A stretch of 64,000 nucleotides of DNA, taken from the NCBI GenBank assembly GCA_025738555.1, contig JAOVFP010000024.1, positions 1,426,001 through 1,490,000 of the forward strand. Reading direction: 5' to 3'. This DNA comes from Cyathus striatus. Taxonomy: Eukaryota; Basidiomycota; Agaricomycetes; Agaricales; Nidulariaceae. Both the position numbers and the translations under genes were made by a program. This document shows, piece after piece, positions 1-9,507 of the stretch (the first letter of the stretch is position 1; each line of letters starts with the position of its first letter). Below the pieces are notes generated by a model that saw only the letters and a list, made by a program, of their open reading frames with translations, searched no databases and was not told where the DNA came from.

Positions 1-2
1 TG

Positions 3-1137
3 ACTCCTCCTGAAGATCCCACTGAATTGAAAAAGTGGAAGGCTCTAGACAAACAGCTGGTGGCCTATATTTATGGCAAAGTCCATGATGACTACCAGTA
101 TCTTATTGAGGATCTCACATCTGGAAAGGCAGCTTGGGACACACTCAAAGGCCATTTTGAGAAGTCAACTGTTGGTACCAGGATGCAGTACAGGAAGGAG
201 TTTTACAGTGTTCTGTCAGAAGTAACAAGAATAAAGGAGGGTGGTTGAGAGGATAGAGGATAATAAAGAGCAAGGAAGGTGATAAGGGAGCAAATAACTC
301 AGACACAAACACTGACACAGACACAAGATGGGGAGGAAACTTGTTTAACTACTACCAAGATACAGAGTGTTTATATACTGAGGGTGTCTACCAAAGTCCA
401 ACCAAGGTCCTGTAACTAAGGTAACTGACAGCTGTCAATCTGTCAATCACATATCTGTCAAGTATGACAGGTGACAAGTGACAGCTGTCAAAGAAGCTGT
501 GCAACCCTGAATATCTAACATGTTCACCATGACACTGCCAAGCCCATTGACTTCTACATCCAGTCTGTTATTGCAGCTTCCAAGAAGCTCTCTGCATTAG
601 GCTGCACCATTGACAACAACACTGAAGTTGTTGATGTTATTCTCATGAATCTAGATGAGTCCTTTCATTCCATTAGGACTGCCATTCTTGCCAGAAAGGA
701 TGATGTCACCTTGGAGGATTTGAAGGTTTTACTTAAGTCTGCCACTTCTGCAGATATGGACCCCACTTCCACTTCCATCTCTTCCATCTCTGGTCTTGCT
801 GCTTCTACTCAGAGAAGACAGGCATTTAGTGGTGTTACAGGTTCAGGTCATGATCACTCTGGTTCTGGTCATGGTCATCAAGGTGTTAGGTTTCAAGGAC
901 ATGCAGGATCATCAGGATTAGGTGGGAGTCATGCAGGACCATCAGAATTAGGTGGGAGTCCTTCTCTAGTGGACTCCAAGGGTTTTAGATGGTGCAATCC
1001 CACTAATGAAGGGGCTTGCCATAGGTGTGGAAGAACTGGTCATGTTGCTGCTAGGTGCATGTATGACATGCCTCAAGAGGTCAAGGATTGGATCATGTCC
1101 AACTCTTCTCACAACAGATCTATGCAGCAGGCCAATG
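3..1137 (+). pseudogene. copia gag fragment (UBN2-type) with zinc knuckle
   Basis: This is the nucleocapsid (Gag) part of a Ty1/copia retrotransposon, which would package element RNA in virus-like particles. The left end is cut by the window. The reading frame runs 3-208, is split by an LTR-A insertion (214-520), and resumes at 526 in the same frame, so the insertion is younger than the gene. The C-terminal part has a glycine/histidine-rich stretch and a CCHC knuckle (CHRCGRTGHVAARC). The frame stops at 1137, where another LTR-A begins and Gag never resumes: the sequence beyond that LTR is integrase. It is therefore a truncated, non-functional copy. The family assignment is firm (UBN2-like Gag plus CCHC); whether this is the same lineage as the minus-strand copy at 3.6-8.6 kb is likely but not proven. 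Confidence 0.85.
214..520 (-). mobile_element. solo LTR, family A (copy A1)
   Basis: A 307-bp LTR bounded by TG...CA and flanked by a perfect 5-bp duplication TGTTC (209-213 and 521-525). It sits inside gag. Read on the minus strand it begins TGTTAGATATTC, has a TATA-like block about 150 bp in, and ends TTACTTCTGACA. Orientation was set from the TATA-like block. Confidence 0.9.
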
Positions 1138-1458
1138 TGTTAGATATTCAGGGTTGCACAGCTTCTTTGACAGCTGTCACTTGTCACCTGTCATACTTGA
1201 CAGTTCTGTGATTGACAGATATGTGATTGACAGATATGTGATTGACAGATTGATAGCTGTCAGTTACCTTAGTTACATAGCTGTGCTTTCTTGTATATAT
1301 AAACCCCTTGTACTTTGGTAGATATTAACAAGTTTCCTCCCCATCTTGTGTCAGTGTCAGTGTTTGTGTCTGAGTTATTTGCTCTTTATCACACTCTTTG
1401 CTCCTTTATTACTCTCTATCCTCTCAACCACCCTCTTTTATTCTTGTTACTTCTGACA
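1138..1458 (+). mobile_element. solo LTR, family A (A2), recombinant
   Basis: A full-length 321-bp LTR-A. The flanks do not match: CAATG on the left (gag) and ATATC on the right (integrase). Two LTR-A insertions in one copia element, one in gag and one in integrase, most simply recombined here and deleted everything between. Confidence 0.85.
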
Positions 1459-1698
1459 ATATCGTTGTGTTGCCTTCTTGAAGAAGAAGAGTGGTGCATT
1501 TGATGCTTTCAGGAGTTACAAGTCATTAGTTGAGAATCAACTTGGGAGAAAGATTAAAGCTTTACAGGATGACAAGGAGGTGAATACATGTCAAATGCAT
1601 TCATCAAGTTCACAGATAGATGTGGAATTGTAAGGAGACATACTGCTCCTGCCAGACCTCAGCAAAATGGAGTTGCAGAGCGTGCAAATCGCACTATG
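1459..1698 (+). pseudogene. copia integrase fragment
   Basis: Part of the integrase core, collinear with the minus-strand copy at about 7265-7505. It contains the stretch before DDKGGEY and the RPQQNGVAERAN block that holds the catalytic Glu region. One G is missing from the run before the second catalytic Asp block (near 1575) relative to that copy, so the frame is broken. The match ends abruptly near 1698 inside the integrase. It is the far side of the deletion marked by the LTR at 1138-1458. Confidence 0.8.
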
Positions 1699-2855
1699 GC
1701 TCTAATACTTTTCTTCTAGAATATTGTCTTGTTTATCCCTCTCAGCTGGATTAAGTGTGCAATGGAGGCTATCATCATCAAGTTGATTCACAAGCATGCT
1801 GCTGTCAAGGAGGCTGCCACTTTGTCAGAAGTAACAAGAATAAAGGAGGGTGGTTGAGAGGATAGAGAGTAATAAAGAGCAAGGAAGGTGACAAGGGAGC
1901 AAATAACTCAGACACAAACACTGACACAGACACAAGATGGGGAGGAAACTTGTTAACTACTACCAAGTTACAGAGTGTTTATATACTAAGGCTGTCTACC
2001 AAAGTCCCAACCAAGGTCCATGTAACTAAGGTAACTGACAGTCAATCTGTCAATCACAGAACTGTCAATCAAGGATCTGTCAATCACAGAACTGTCAAGT
2101 ATGACAGGTGACATGTGACAGCTGTCAAAGAAGCTGTGCAACCCTGAATATCTAACACACTTGTGTTCTCATAAACCCCCCTGTCCTGTGCCAGCTTGAT
2201 CCATGAGTCTCTGTGCTCCAGCCATATGTTGTTCATCAAGCATGTGGTTAGCTTCTGAGGCACAGTTTCACTAGTTGGAGGAGCTTTATTTAGCCTGGCT
2301 CATCACTCACTAGCTCAATACTAAGTACTAGTTTGTAATTATTATATGTTTCCTAGTCTACATAAATGTAGCTGTGCAGGATACATTTATTTCTATGTTT
2401 TTGCCCTATGGTACACATTTGTGAGCATGTAACTGTCACTATCACAGGGCAAAGGGTTTGCACAGGCACAGGCACAGCCAGCACCCCCATTCTCCACCTC
2501 CTACTATGACCATTGTTTGTGGTCCCCATCCCATTTCTTGTCTTTGTCCACTACACACCATGGACCTCATAGACTACAATTTTGATGCTGATTTTCTCAA
2601 AAAGACACCCTGACCACTGTCTTTGCAGTCGATGGGTCCAACTCAGACTCGAGGACATCTGAACTCAGCAAACTGGACTTCACATGGTTGCTCAGTACAA
2701 TTTCAATTCATTTATGCAGATTTTGCACTGATTTCCATCCAGCAATACCAATCTTGACCAGGCCCTTTGCAGATTCCATGGGGAAAGAAGATGGAAATCA
2801 TCAGCTTGGCCTCATGTGAAGATCTTATGGTTTCTCCAGAGTTTCAGCAAGTTTG
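1699..2855. other. unassigned sequence around LTR A3
   Basis: Removing the LTR at 1823-2157 rejoins 1699-1822 with 2158-2855. The rejoined part has a short open stretch (about 1760-1822, then 2163 onward) of unknown origin. The remainder (2200-2855) has no convincing coding signal, and I recognise nothing in it. Confidence 0.4.
1823..2157 (-). mobile_element. solo LTR, family A (A3)
   Basis: 335-bp LTR-A with TG...CA ends and a perfect 5-bp duplication CACTT (1818-1822 and 2158-2162). It has extra copies of the GTCAATC-type repeat compared with other copies. Confidence 0.9.
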
Positions 2856-3410
2856 TGTCAGATGTAATAGGAATAGAGAGGGGTAGTTGAGAGAATAGAA
2901 GGTGATAGATAAGGAGCAAAGACTCAGACACAAACACTGACACAGACACAGATGGGGAGGAAACTTGTTAACTACTACCAAGTTACAGAGTGTATATATA
3001 CTGAGGCTGTATACCAAAGTCCCAACCAAGGTCCATGTAACTAAGGTAACTGACAGCTGTTAATCTGTCAATCACATTGTTAGATATTCAGGGTTGCACA
3101 GCTTCTTTGATAGCTGTCACTTGTCACCTGTCATACTTGACAGTTCTGTGATTGACAGATATGTGATTGACAGATTGACAGCTGTCAGTTACCTTAGTTA
3201 CATGGACCTTGGTTGGGACTTTGGTAGACAGCCTCAGTATATATACACTCTGTAACTTGGTAGTAGTTAACAAGTTTCCTCCCCATCTGTGTCTGTGTCA
3301 GTGTTTGTGTCTGAGTCTTTGCTCCTTATCTATCACCTTCTATTCTCGTCAAGTATGACAGGTGACAAGTGACAGCTGTCAAAGAAGCTGTGCAACCCTG
3401 AATATCTAAC
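2856..3410. mobile_element. palindromic LTR-A complex (A4/A5)
   Basis: A minus-oriented LTR-A (2856 to about 3077) runs directly into a plus-oriented LTR-A starting TGTTAGATATTC at 3078. That one stops inside its 3' part near 3348 and is followed by the remaining 62 bp of a minus-oriented LTR (3349-3410). The two arms (about 2885-3070 and 3160-3348) share private variants such as the block reading GATAGATAAGGAG on one side and its complement on the other. They therefore look like an inverted copy of one LTR rather than two unrelated insertions. The outer flanks (GTTTG and TCCAG) do not match. Confidence 0.75.
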
Positions 3411-3593
3411 ATCCAGAGAACGAGTACTTGCATTTCCAGCAAATTCAGTAGCATCTCCATTGAATTCTGAATCAAATTTGACATCAGCAGAGGCAGTAGT
3501 GACTTCTGAAGTGGAGGATTGTGCTATGGAAGCAGTGGAAGAGGGAGAAGGCTGTGGAGAACCAGTGGAAGATGGCAGACTAGATGAAGATAT
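3411..3593 (-). pseudogene. copia gag-protease linker fragment
   Basis: A 183-bp stretch nearly identical to 8254-8436 of the same window (minus strand). It encodes the Ser/Pro-rich linker between the zinc knuckle and the protease. It begins at the palindromic LTR complex and ends at the LTR-B at 3594, so it is a sliver of a second copia copy into which the next element inserted or recombined. Confidence 0.75.
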
Positions 3594-3926
3594 TGTGAGA
3601 TGTACAACCAGTGCAGTGACCTGCAGGACTGAGAGAGACAATAGAGTCTGAAGTCCAATGTACAGTGAGCAAGTATTAGATTGAAGTAGTATGTGTACAG
3701 CTTACCTGAAGTCCAATGTACAGTGAGCAAGTGGGGATTGCCACTGTAGGACCTCAGGATTATATACTACTAGCTTATCTACCAAAGTCCGAGGGTCTAA
3801 GGGTCCAAGGGTCCAACCAAGGTCTAAGGGTCCAACCAAGGTCCCAACCCAGGTCCAGTACCTAAGTTTACCTAAGTCTACTTAAGGTTCATTAGTCAGC
3901 AGAGAAGTGTCAGATCACTTCTAACA
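3594..3926 (-). mobile_element. 3' LTR of the copia element (LTR-B)
   Basis: 333 bp, TG...CA. On the minus strand it starts TGTTAGAAGTGATCTG, carries a run of GGTCC/TTGG-type short repeats, then a TATA-like block, and ends CATCTCACA. It abuts the element's polypurine tract at 3927. The outer flank is GATAT. Confidence 0.85.
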
Positions 3927-3933
3927 CCCCCCC
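3927..3933 (-). promoter_or_regulatory. polypurine tract beside 3' LTR-B
   Basis: Seven G on the minus strand directly upstream of the LTR-B start (CATGGGGGGG then TGTTAG). This is the expected place and composition for the plus-strand primer of an LTR retrotransposon. Confidence 0.7.
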
Positions 3934-3969
3934 ATGATCTGAACAGTCTCTAAATATGAAGTTTAGTAA

Positions 3970-4187
3970 TGTTAAAACTATTGGACTGGACAGGGATTGA
4001 ACCTGTGACCACCCATACTCATGACTAGGCGCTCTTCCAACTGAGCTACCAGCCCTTGCCTATACACAAGCAAGAACAGGTACTTAACCAGTTGAGTGGG
4101 CTACCAGGCTTGTCACCATGGCAGGAGTGCTCCAATATTGTACACCCCCATAACCCAGTCAAGGCTGTCAACCTTGCCAATCCAACA
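3970..4187 (-). mobile_element. solo LTR-like unit, family D, carrying a tRNA-like sequence
   Basis: 218 bp with TG...CA ends and a perfect 5-bp duplication AGTAA (3965-3969 and 4188-4192), so it inserted as a unit into the copia 3' untranslated region. The same 218-bp unit recurs at 16452-16669. A tRNA-like sequence occupies one third of it. No internal domain accompanies either copy. Strand is given as that of the tRNA-like sequence; LTR orientation itself is not certain. Confidence 0.8.
3983..4055 (-). tRNA. tRNA-like sequence in LTR-D (probably not decoding)
   Basis: On the minus strand the 7-bp acceptor ends GGGCTGG and CCAGTCC pair with one G-U. The A box reads TAGCTCAGTTGG, the B box GGTTCAATCCC, and the T arm pairs fully. 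The anticodon stem pairs poorly, and the loop region reads TCATGAG. It is better read as a Pol III promoter-bearing tRNA relic inside an LTR than as a working tRNA gene. Confidence 0.6.
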
Positions 4188-4240
4188 AGTAATGTAAGTA
4201 ATATGAAAGAAGGTAAAGGAATGAAAGTAAATGAATGAAT

Positions 4241-6368
4241 CTAAGGTAAAACTCCCATGTTCTGTCTACAAAAGTCAACCTTTGAAGTGGTAACCGGCTT
4301 GGTGAAAATGTCAGCAATTTGTTCTTCAGTTGGAACATGATGCAAGCTGATTGAGCCTCTTTCAACAACTTCTCTCAGCCAGAAATAACAAAGATCAAGT
4401 TGTTTCATGCGCCCATGGTGTTCTGGATTCTTAGTCACATTGATGGCAGACTGACTGTCAATGTGGAGAGGGCTAGCATTGGGAATGGGAAAACCAAATT
4501 CCTTCAAGATGTTGTGCATCCATAGAATCTCTTTGCCAGCTTCAACAGCAGCAATGTACTCTGCTTCAGTAGTGGATAAAGTTACTATAGTCTGTAACTT
4601 GCTAGACCAGCCAATGGCACCTCCACCAATAAGAGTGACATAGCCACCAGTAGAATGACCTGTGTCTTTGCAATCACCATGAGAAGCATCACAATAAGTG
4701 AGGAAGAGTTCATCTCCTTTGGCAGCACTGTAGGTCAACTTGTAGTCAAGAGTTCCCTTCAAGTATCTGAAGAGATGTTTGACAGCTAACCAGTGTGGCA
4801 TGCCAGGATTGGAGTTGAATCGTGCTAAATAACCCACAGCAAAAGCAATATCTGGTCTTGTAGTGATGGCAAGATATTGAAGAGATCCTACAGCACTCAA
4901 GTAAGGGATAGAGGCCATTTCAGAGTGTTCCTCAGCTGTTTGAGGACCCATAGACTTGGTCAGAGTGAGACCATGATTCATAGGAGTTCCACAAGGTTTG
5001 CAATCACTCATGCCATATCTCTCAAGCATATCTAGCACATACTGGCGCTGTGAGAGAGTAATAGAGCGATTGGGACGATCCCTGTCTATCTGAACACCTA
5101 GAAGAAAAGAAGTAGGGCCCAAATCTCGAAGTTTGAAGTGGGCAGAAAGCTGCTTGACTGTATCATCAGCAGCAGAAGGAGAAGTTGATGCAATAGTAAT
5201 GTCATCAATGTAGACAGGCATGATGATCTTAGTGTCACCCTTTGAGTAAATGTAGACTGAGTGGTCTGAATGAGTTCTAGTAAAGCCCATAGTAGTTAGA
5301 ACATCCTGAAGCTTCTTTCTCCATTGTCTAGCAGCTTGCTTAAGTCCATAAAGTGATTTCTTAAGTCTGCATACATGATTGGGACCACCTTGATGGAATC
5401 CTTCTGGTTGGAGCATGTATATCTCCTCCTCCAAGTCACCATATGTAAAGGCAGATGAGAGATGTCAACAGATCGCATAGTCATGTCTTTGATAGCAGAC
5501 AGAGCAGCTACAAGTCTGAGAGAGGCAGGACGGAATGTTGGTGCAAATATCTCTGTGTAATCATATCCAGGACGTTGTGAGTACCCCTTTGCAACAACTC
5601 TAGACTTGTATCGCTCAACAGCTCCAGTAGGAGTTGGCTTGATCTTGAATACCCATCTAGAGCCTATAGCCTTCTTTCCTGGGGGCAATTCCACAATATC
5701 CCAAGTTCCATTTCGCATCAATGACATGATCTCATCATTGCAAGCTTCCTGCCATTGTTGTGCATCAGGGGCTTTCATGGCAAGCTTGTAGTTCTTGGGA
5801 TCAACTCCTGTTGATGCAGCTCCAGCAAATTGAACCTCCAGATACCCCCCCAGATCATCTTCACTGCTATTATCCTCAAATGGATTAGGCTCCTGAATAT
5901 CCTCATCTGAGTCATCAGGTAGAGGAGCAGGTGAAGAAGGCACTCTTCCTTTTCCCATTACTTTCCACCACTCACCAGGAGGTCTAACTTCCCTTCTGGG
6001 ACGTCTCTGAGCTAGTGGAGGAGTAGCAGGTAGAGCAGGAGGAGCAGGAGGTGGTGGTGAAGGGGTGGGAGTTGAGGTTGGTGTGGCAGTAGGAGATGAT
6101 ATTGGAGTTGTAGGTGGACTAGTTGGAGAGCTAGAACGATTTGGAGGTGATATGGAAACATCAGGAAAGGGAATGGATGAGTCTGTAGATTCATAGACAG
6201 CAGGCTCTGGAGAAGAGATAATGTGAGGTGGAATTGGGGATGTTGGCTTGGATAGACCAGGAAAGAGCCTTTCATCAAATTCAGCTCTCTCTGAGATAAC
6301 AGTCTTCTTGGTGGTTGGATTGTAGAATTTCCAAGCCTTGTACCCAGCTGGGTAACCAATGAAGACGC
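4241..6368 (-). pseudogene. copia reverse transcriptase / RNase H
   Basis: C-terminal part of the Pol polyprotein; it would copy element RNA into DNA. On the minus strand it opens with the linker block FIGYPAGYKAWKFYNP (directly after the LTR-A at 6369), then a Ser/Pro/Thr-rich spacer, then the RT domain with QWQEACNDEI, FKIKPTPTGAVERYKSRVVA, SLYGLKQAARQW and the active-site block YIDDI (usually YVDD). RNase H follows, with TYCDASHGD, STTEAEYIA and HIDSQSAI. The frame is broken once: two extra bases (TC) near 5457-5460 split RT just before the TYGDLEEE block. After the frameshift it is open to the stop at 4241. Apart from that lesion the coding sequence is well preserved, so this copy is relatively young. 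Confidence 0.9.
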
Positions 6369-6691
6369 TGTTAGATATTCAGGGTTGCACAGCTTCTTTG
6401 ACAGCTGTCACTTGTCACCTGTCATACTTGACAGTTCTGTGATTGACAGATATGTGATTGACAGATTGACAGCTGTCAGTTACCTTAGTTACAGGACCTT
6501 AGTTGGACTTTGGTAGACACCCTCAGTATATAAACACTCTGTATCTTGGTAGTAATTAACAAGTTTCCTCCCCATCTTGTGTCTGTGTTAGTGTTTGTGT
6601 CTGAGTTATTCACTCCCTTATCACCTTCCTTGCTCTCTATCATTCTCTATTCTCTCTCCATCCACCCCCTCTATTCTTGTTACTTCTGACA
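6369..6691 (+). mobile_element. solo LTR, family A (A6)
   Basis: 323 bp, TG...CA, perfect duplication GACGC (6364-6368 and 6692-6696). Inserted in pol between two codons of the integrase-RT linker; the copia reading continues on both sides. Confidence 0.92.
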
Positions 6692-6836
6692 GACGCATTT
6701 CTGCATATGTGGCTGAAGGGACTTTCTCTGCTCTTTGTGCACAAAGACATAAGCAGTACAGCCCCAGACTCGCAGATTGCTAAGGTTTGGTTTCTGGCCA
6801 TGCCATGCCTCATAGGGTGTCTTGTCAGGCAGAGAC
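6692..6836 (-). pseudogene. copia pol, integrase C-terminal segment
   Basis: Short pol segment stranded between two LTR-A insertions. The minus strand reads SLPDKTPYEAWHGQKPNLS, LRVWGCTAYVFVHKEQRKS and onward, the conserved GKTPYE-type module that follows the integrase core in copia elements. It joins in frame to 7163 and to 6368 once the two LTRs are removed. Confidence 0.85.
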
Positions 6837-7157
6837 TGTCAGAAGTAACAAGAATAAAGGAGGGTGATTGAGAGAATAGAGTGTGATAAAGAAGCAAAGA
6901 GGGTGATAGTGGAGCAAAGACTCAGACACAAACACAGACACAGACACAAGATGGGGAGGAAACTTGTTAATATCTACCAAAGTACAAGGGGTTTATATAT
7001 ACAAGAAAGCACAGCCATGTAACTAAGGTAACTGACAGCTGTCAATCTGTCAATCACATATCTGTCAATCACATATCTGTCAATCACAGAACTGTCAAGT
7101 ATGACAGGTGACAAGTGACAGCTGTCAAAGAAGCTGTGCAACCCTGAATATCTAACA
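6837..7157 (-). mobile_element. solo LTR, family A (A7)
   Basis: 321 bp, TG...CA, perfect duplication GAGAC (6832-6836 and 7158-7162), inside pol. It lies only 145 bp from A6 and in opposite orientation. Confidence 0.92.
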
Positions 7158-7162
7158 GAGAC

Positions 7163-8584
7163 GAAGTGGGAAGACGATTCCACACATAAACCATGGAAGA
7201 TAGGCATTCACCCCAAAATGTTGGAGGGAGATGAGACTCATTGAGCATAGCTGTAACATCATCAGCCATAGTGCAATTTGCACGCTCTGCAACTCCATTT
7301 TGCTGAGGTCTGGCAGGAGCAGTATGTCTCCTTACAATTCCACATCTATCTGTGAACTTGATGAATGCATTAGACATGTATTCACCTCCCTTGTCATCCT
7401 GTAAAGCTTTAATCTTTCTCCCAAGTTGGTTCTCAACCAATGACTTGTAACTCCTGAAAGCATCAAATGCACCACTCTTCTTCTTCAAGAAGGCAACACA
7501 ACGATATCTGGTGTAATCATCAATGAATGTGATCCAGTATCTATAGCCAGATGGAGTCTGAGTAGGCAAAGGGCCATGGAGGTCAGAATGAATGAGCTCT
7601 AAGGGGGCAGAAGTGTGAGATTCAGATGAAGGGAATGGATTAGAATGCATCTTGCCAGCTAAGCAAGGTTCACAGATAGGGTCAGGCTTCTCCTTAGACT
7701 TGATGACAATCCCTGTAGCCATATCTTCAGATATAAGTTTCTGAATATCTGCATAATTATGGTGTGCAAGACAATGATGCCATAGCTGTAGATCCATGGG
7801 GCAAGTTGAAGAAATGTTGGCTACTTCAGAAACAGCAGAAAGGGCTTCTGTCTCTCCATCCAAGTATGCATTGTTGTTGGGAGTGATGGAAGCAGAGAAT
7901 ATAAGACTTCCATTCTTGCTGAAATCAACATACTGTGATCCAGCAGTCATAATGATGCCCTTGCAACGAGTTAAGTAGAGACAGGAGAGTAGATTGTTTC
8001 TGAGCTGGGGTACATGCAGGACTCTGGTGAATTCTATGGATCTAGATACCTTTCCTCTAATCACTGGGTGAAAGACCACAGTGCCCACTCCTTGGGAATA
8101 AATGATTTTCCCATCAGCTAACTTGATTGGAACTTTCTTGGGTGCATAATTGCGAACCCAATGGCGATGGGGTGTCATATGACAAGATGCCCCTGTATCT
8201 GTGTTCCAATCAAAGTCTGCATCAAGTTGGAGTGGGTAGGAAGGATCTGAGGGATCCAGAGAACGAGTACTTGCATTTCCAGCAAATTCAGTAGCATCTC
8301 CATTGATTTCTGAATCAAATTTGACATCAGCAGAGGCAGTAGTGACTTCTGAAGTGGAGGATTGTGCTATGGAAGCAGTGGAAGAGGGAGAAGGCTGTGG
8401 AGAACCAGTGGAAGATGGCAGACTGGATGAAGATATGCCAGGAGAGGTGCTTTTGAATGAAGTGGAACCTGGAATGGGAGACCTAGTGGTAGCCTGCTTA
8501 TGAGCCTGTGATCTTGCTCTTTTGAATCTGTAGCAGTTGGATAGAGCATGACCAACTCGAGTGCAGAATTCACAAGTAATAGGC
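7163..8584 (-). pseudogene. copia zinc knuckle, protease and integrase
   Basis: Minus-strand reading open from the break at 8584 to the LTR-A at 7157. In order: a CCHC knuckle (CEFCTRVGHALSNC), a Ser/Thr/Pro linker, the aspartic protease active site DTGAS with HMTPHRHW, the integrase HHCC zinc finger (WHHCLAHHNYADIQKL and CEPCLAGK), and the DDE core (HSDLHGP, DDKGGEY, RPQQNGVAERAN). It ends with PPTFWGECLSSMVYVWNRLP, leading into the 6692-6836 segment. I see no stop or frameshift in this part. The element is dead because gag is deleted upstream and RT carries a frameshift. Confidence 0.9.
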
Positions 8585-8869
8585 TGTTAGATATTCAGGG
8601 TTGCACAGCTTCTTTGACAGCTGTCACTTGTCACCTGTCATACTTGACAGTTCTGTGATTGACAGATACTTGATTGACAGATTGACAGCTGTCAGTTACC
8701 TTAGTTACATGGCTGTACCTTCCTGTATATATAAACCCCTTGTACTTTGGTAGTTGATAACAAGTTTTCTTCCCATCTGTGTCTGTGTCTGTGTATGTAT
8801 TTGAGTCTTTGCACCATTATCATCTTCTATTCTCTCATATCACCCCTTCTATTCTTGTTACTTCTAACA
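8585..8869 (+). mobile_element. solo LTR, family A (A8), recombinant
   Basis: 285-bp LTR-A with mismatched flanks (TAGGC left, AAATG right). The left flank is copia gag at the zinc knuckle; the right flank is unrelated sequence. The pattern matches loss of gag through recombination between two LTR-A copies. Confidence 0.8.
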
Positions 8870-8956
8870 AAATGTGGCATTACTGAGTGCTCTGATTCCT
8901 TGGATATGAAAGGTATTGAAAATTCTTCATTATTGACCTGTTGGAACCCTATCAAC
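8870..8956 (-). repeat. 87-bp repeat fragment shared with 24066-24152
   Basis: The same sequence, with scattered changes, recurs inside the foldback loop. On the minus strand both copies read as LxGFQQVxNE...FISKESxHxVMP, so it was probably coding in an unknown element. It is trapped here between an LTR-A and an LTR-B. Confidence 0.55.
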
Positions 8957-9278
8957 TGTGAGATGTGCAACCAGGACAGTGACCTGCAGGACTGAGAGAG
9001 ACAATAGAGTCTGAAGTCCAATGTACAGTGAGCAAGTATTAGATTGAAGTAGTATGTGTACAGCTTACTTGAAGTCCAATGTACAGTGAGCAAGTGGGGA
9101 TTGCCACTGTAGGACCTCAGGATTATATACTACTAGCTTATCTACCAAAGTCCGAGGGTCTAAGGGTCCAAGGGTCCAAGGGTCCAACCAAGGTCCCAAC
9201 CCAGGTCCAGTACCTAAGTTTACCTAAATCTACCTAAGGTTCATTAGTCAGCAGAGAAGTGTCAGATCACTTCTAACA
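8957..9278 (-). mobile_element. LTR-B (possible 5' LTR or solo)
   Basis: 322 bp, starting TGTGAGATGTGC and ending CACTTCTAACA on the plus strand. The flanks TCAAC and GCTTC do not match. Orientation equals that of the 3' LTR at 3594-3926. It could be the 5' LTR of that element after internal rearrangement, or an independent solo LTR. Confidence 0.75.
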
Positions 9279-9507
9279 GCTTCAAAGCTACAGAAACTAA
9301 CCATTCACCCTCCTTATGTGAGTAGCACACAGTTCACAGACAGCAAAGAGGGTATGCAAACCTTTATCACAACACTTCATACATACTGTCCCAACCTTGA
9401 ATCAGTTAGTTGCTCTCCTGACATATGGAAACGCCAACCGGAAAGGGGAGAGTTCATAAGGCTAATCATTGAAGATTTATATTAAACAGCTTGACTATGG
9501 CACTCGC
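9279..9507. other. unassigned sequence
   Basis: 229 bp between an LTR-B and an LTR-A. I see no repeat, RNA or coding signal in it. Confidence 0.4.

Larger units (their letters stand above)
3594..8584 (-). mobile_element. decayed Ty1/copia element with 3' LTR-B
   Basis: Reading the minus strand from 8584 down to 3594 gives the copia order: CCHC knuckle, protease, integrase, RT/RNase H, polypurine tract and 3' LTR. It is interrupted by three clean insertions: LTR-A 6837-7157, LTR-A 6369-6691 and LTR-D 3970-4187, each with a 5-bp duplication. Most of gag is absent: the internal sequence ends at 8584, where a recombinant LTR-A with mismatched flanks begins. The LTR-B at 8957-9278 has the right orientation to be the 5' LTR, but I see no clear primer-binding site beside it, so that link is inference. 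Gene order (integrase before RT) identifies copia rather than Ty3. Confidence 0.85.

Noticed and set aside
3460..3651. Plus-strand acidic open frame, also at 8303-8503
   Set aside because: Antisense shadow of the Ser/Thr-rich copia linker on the minus strand.
8957..9278. Certain 5' LTR of the 3.6-8.6 kb copia element
   Set aside because: Orientation fits, but no primer-binding site follows it and the outer flanks of the pair (GATAT and GCTTC) do not match.
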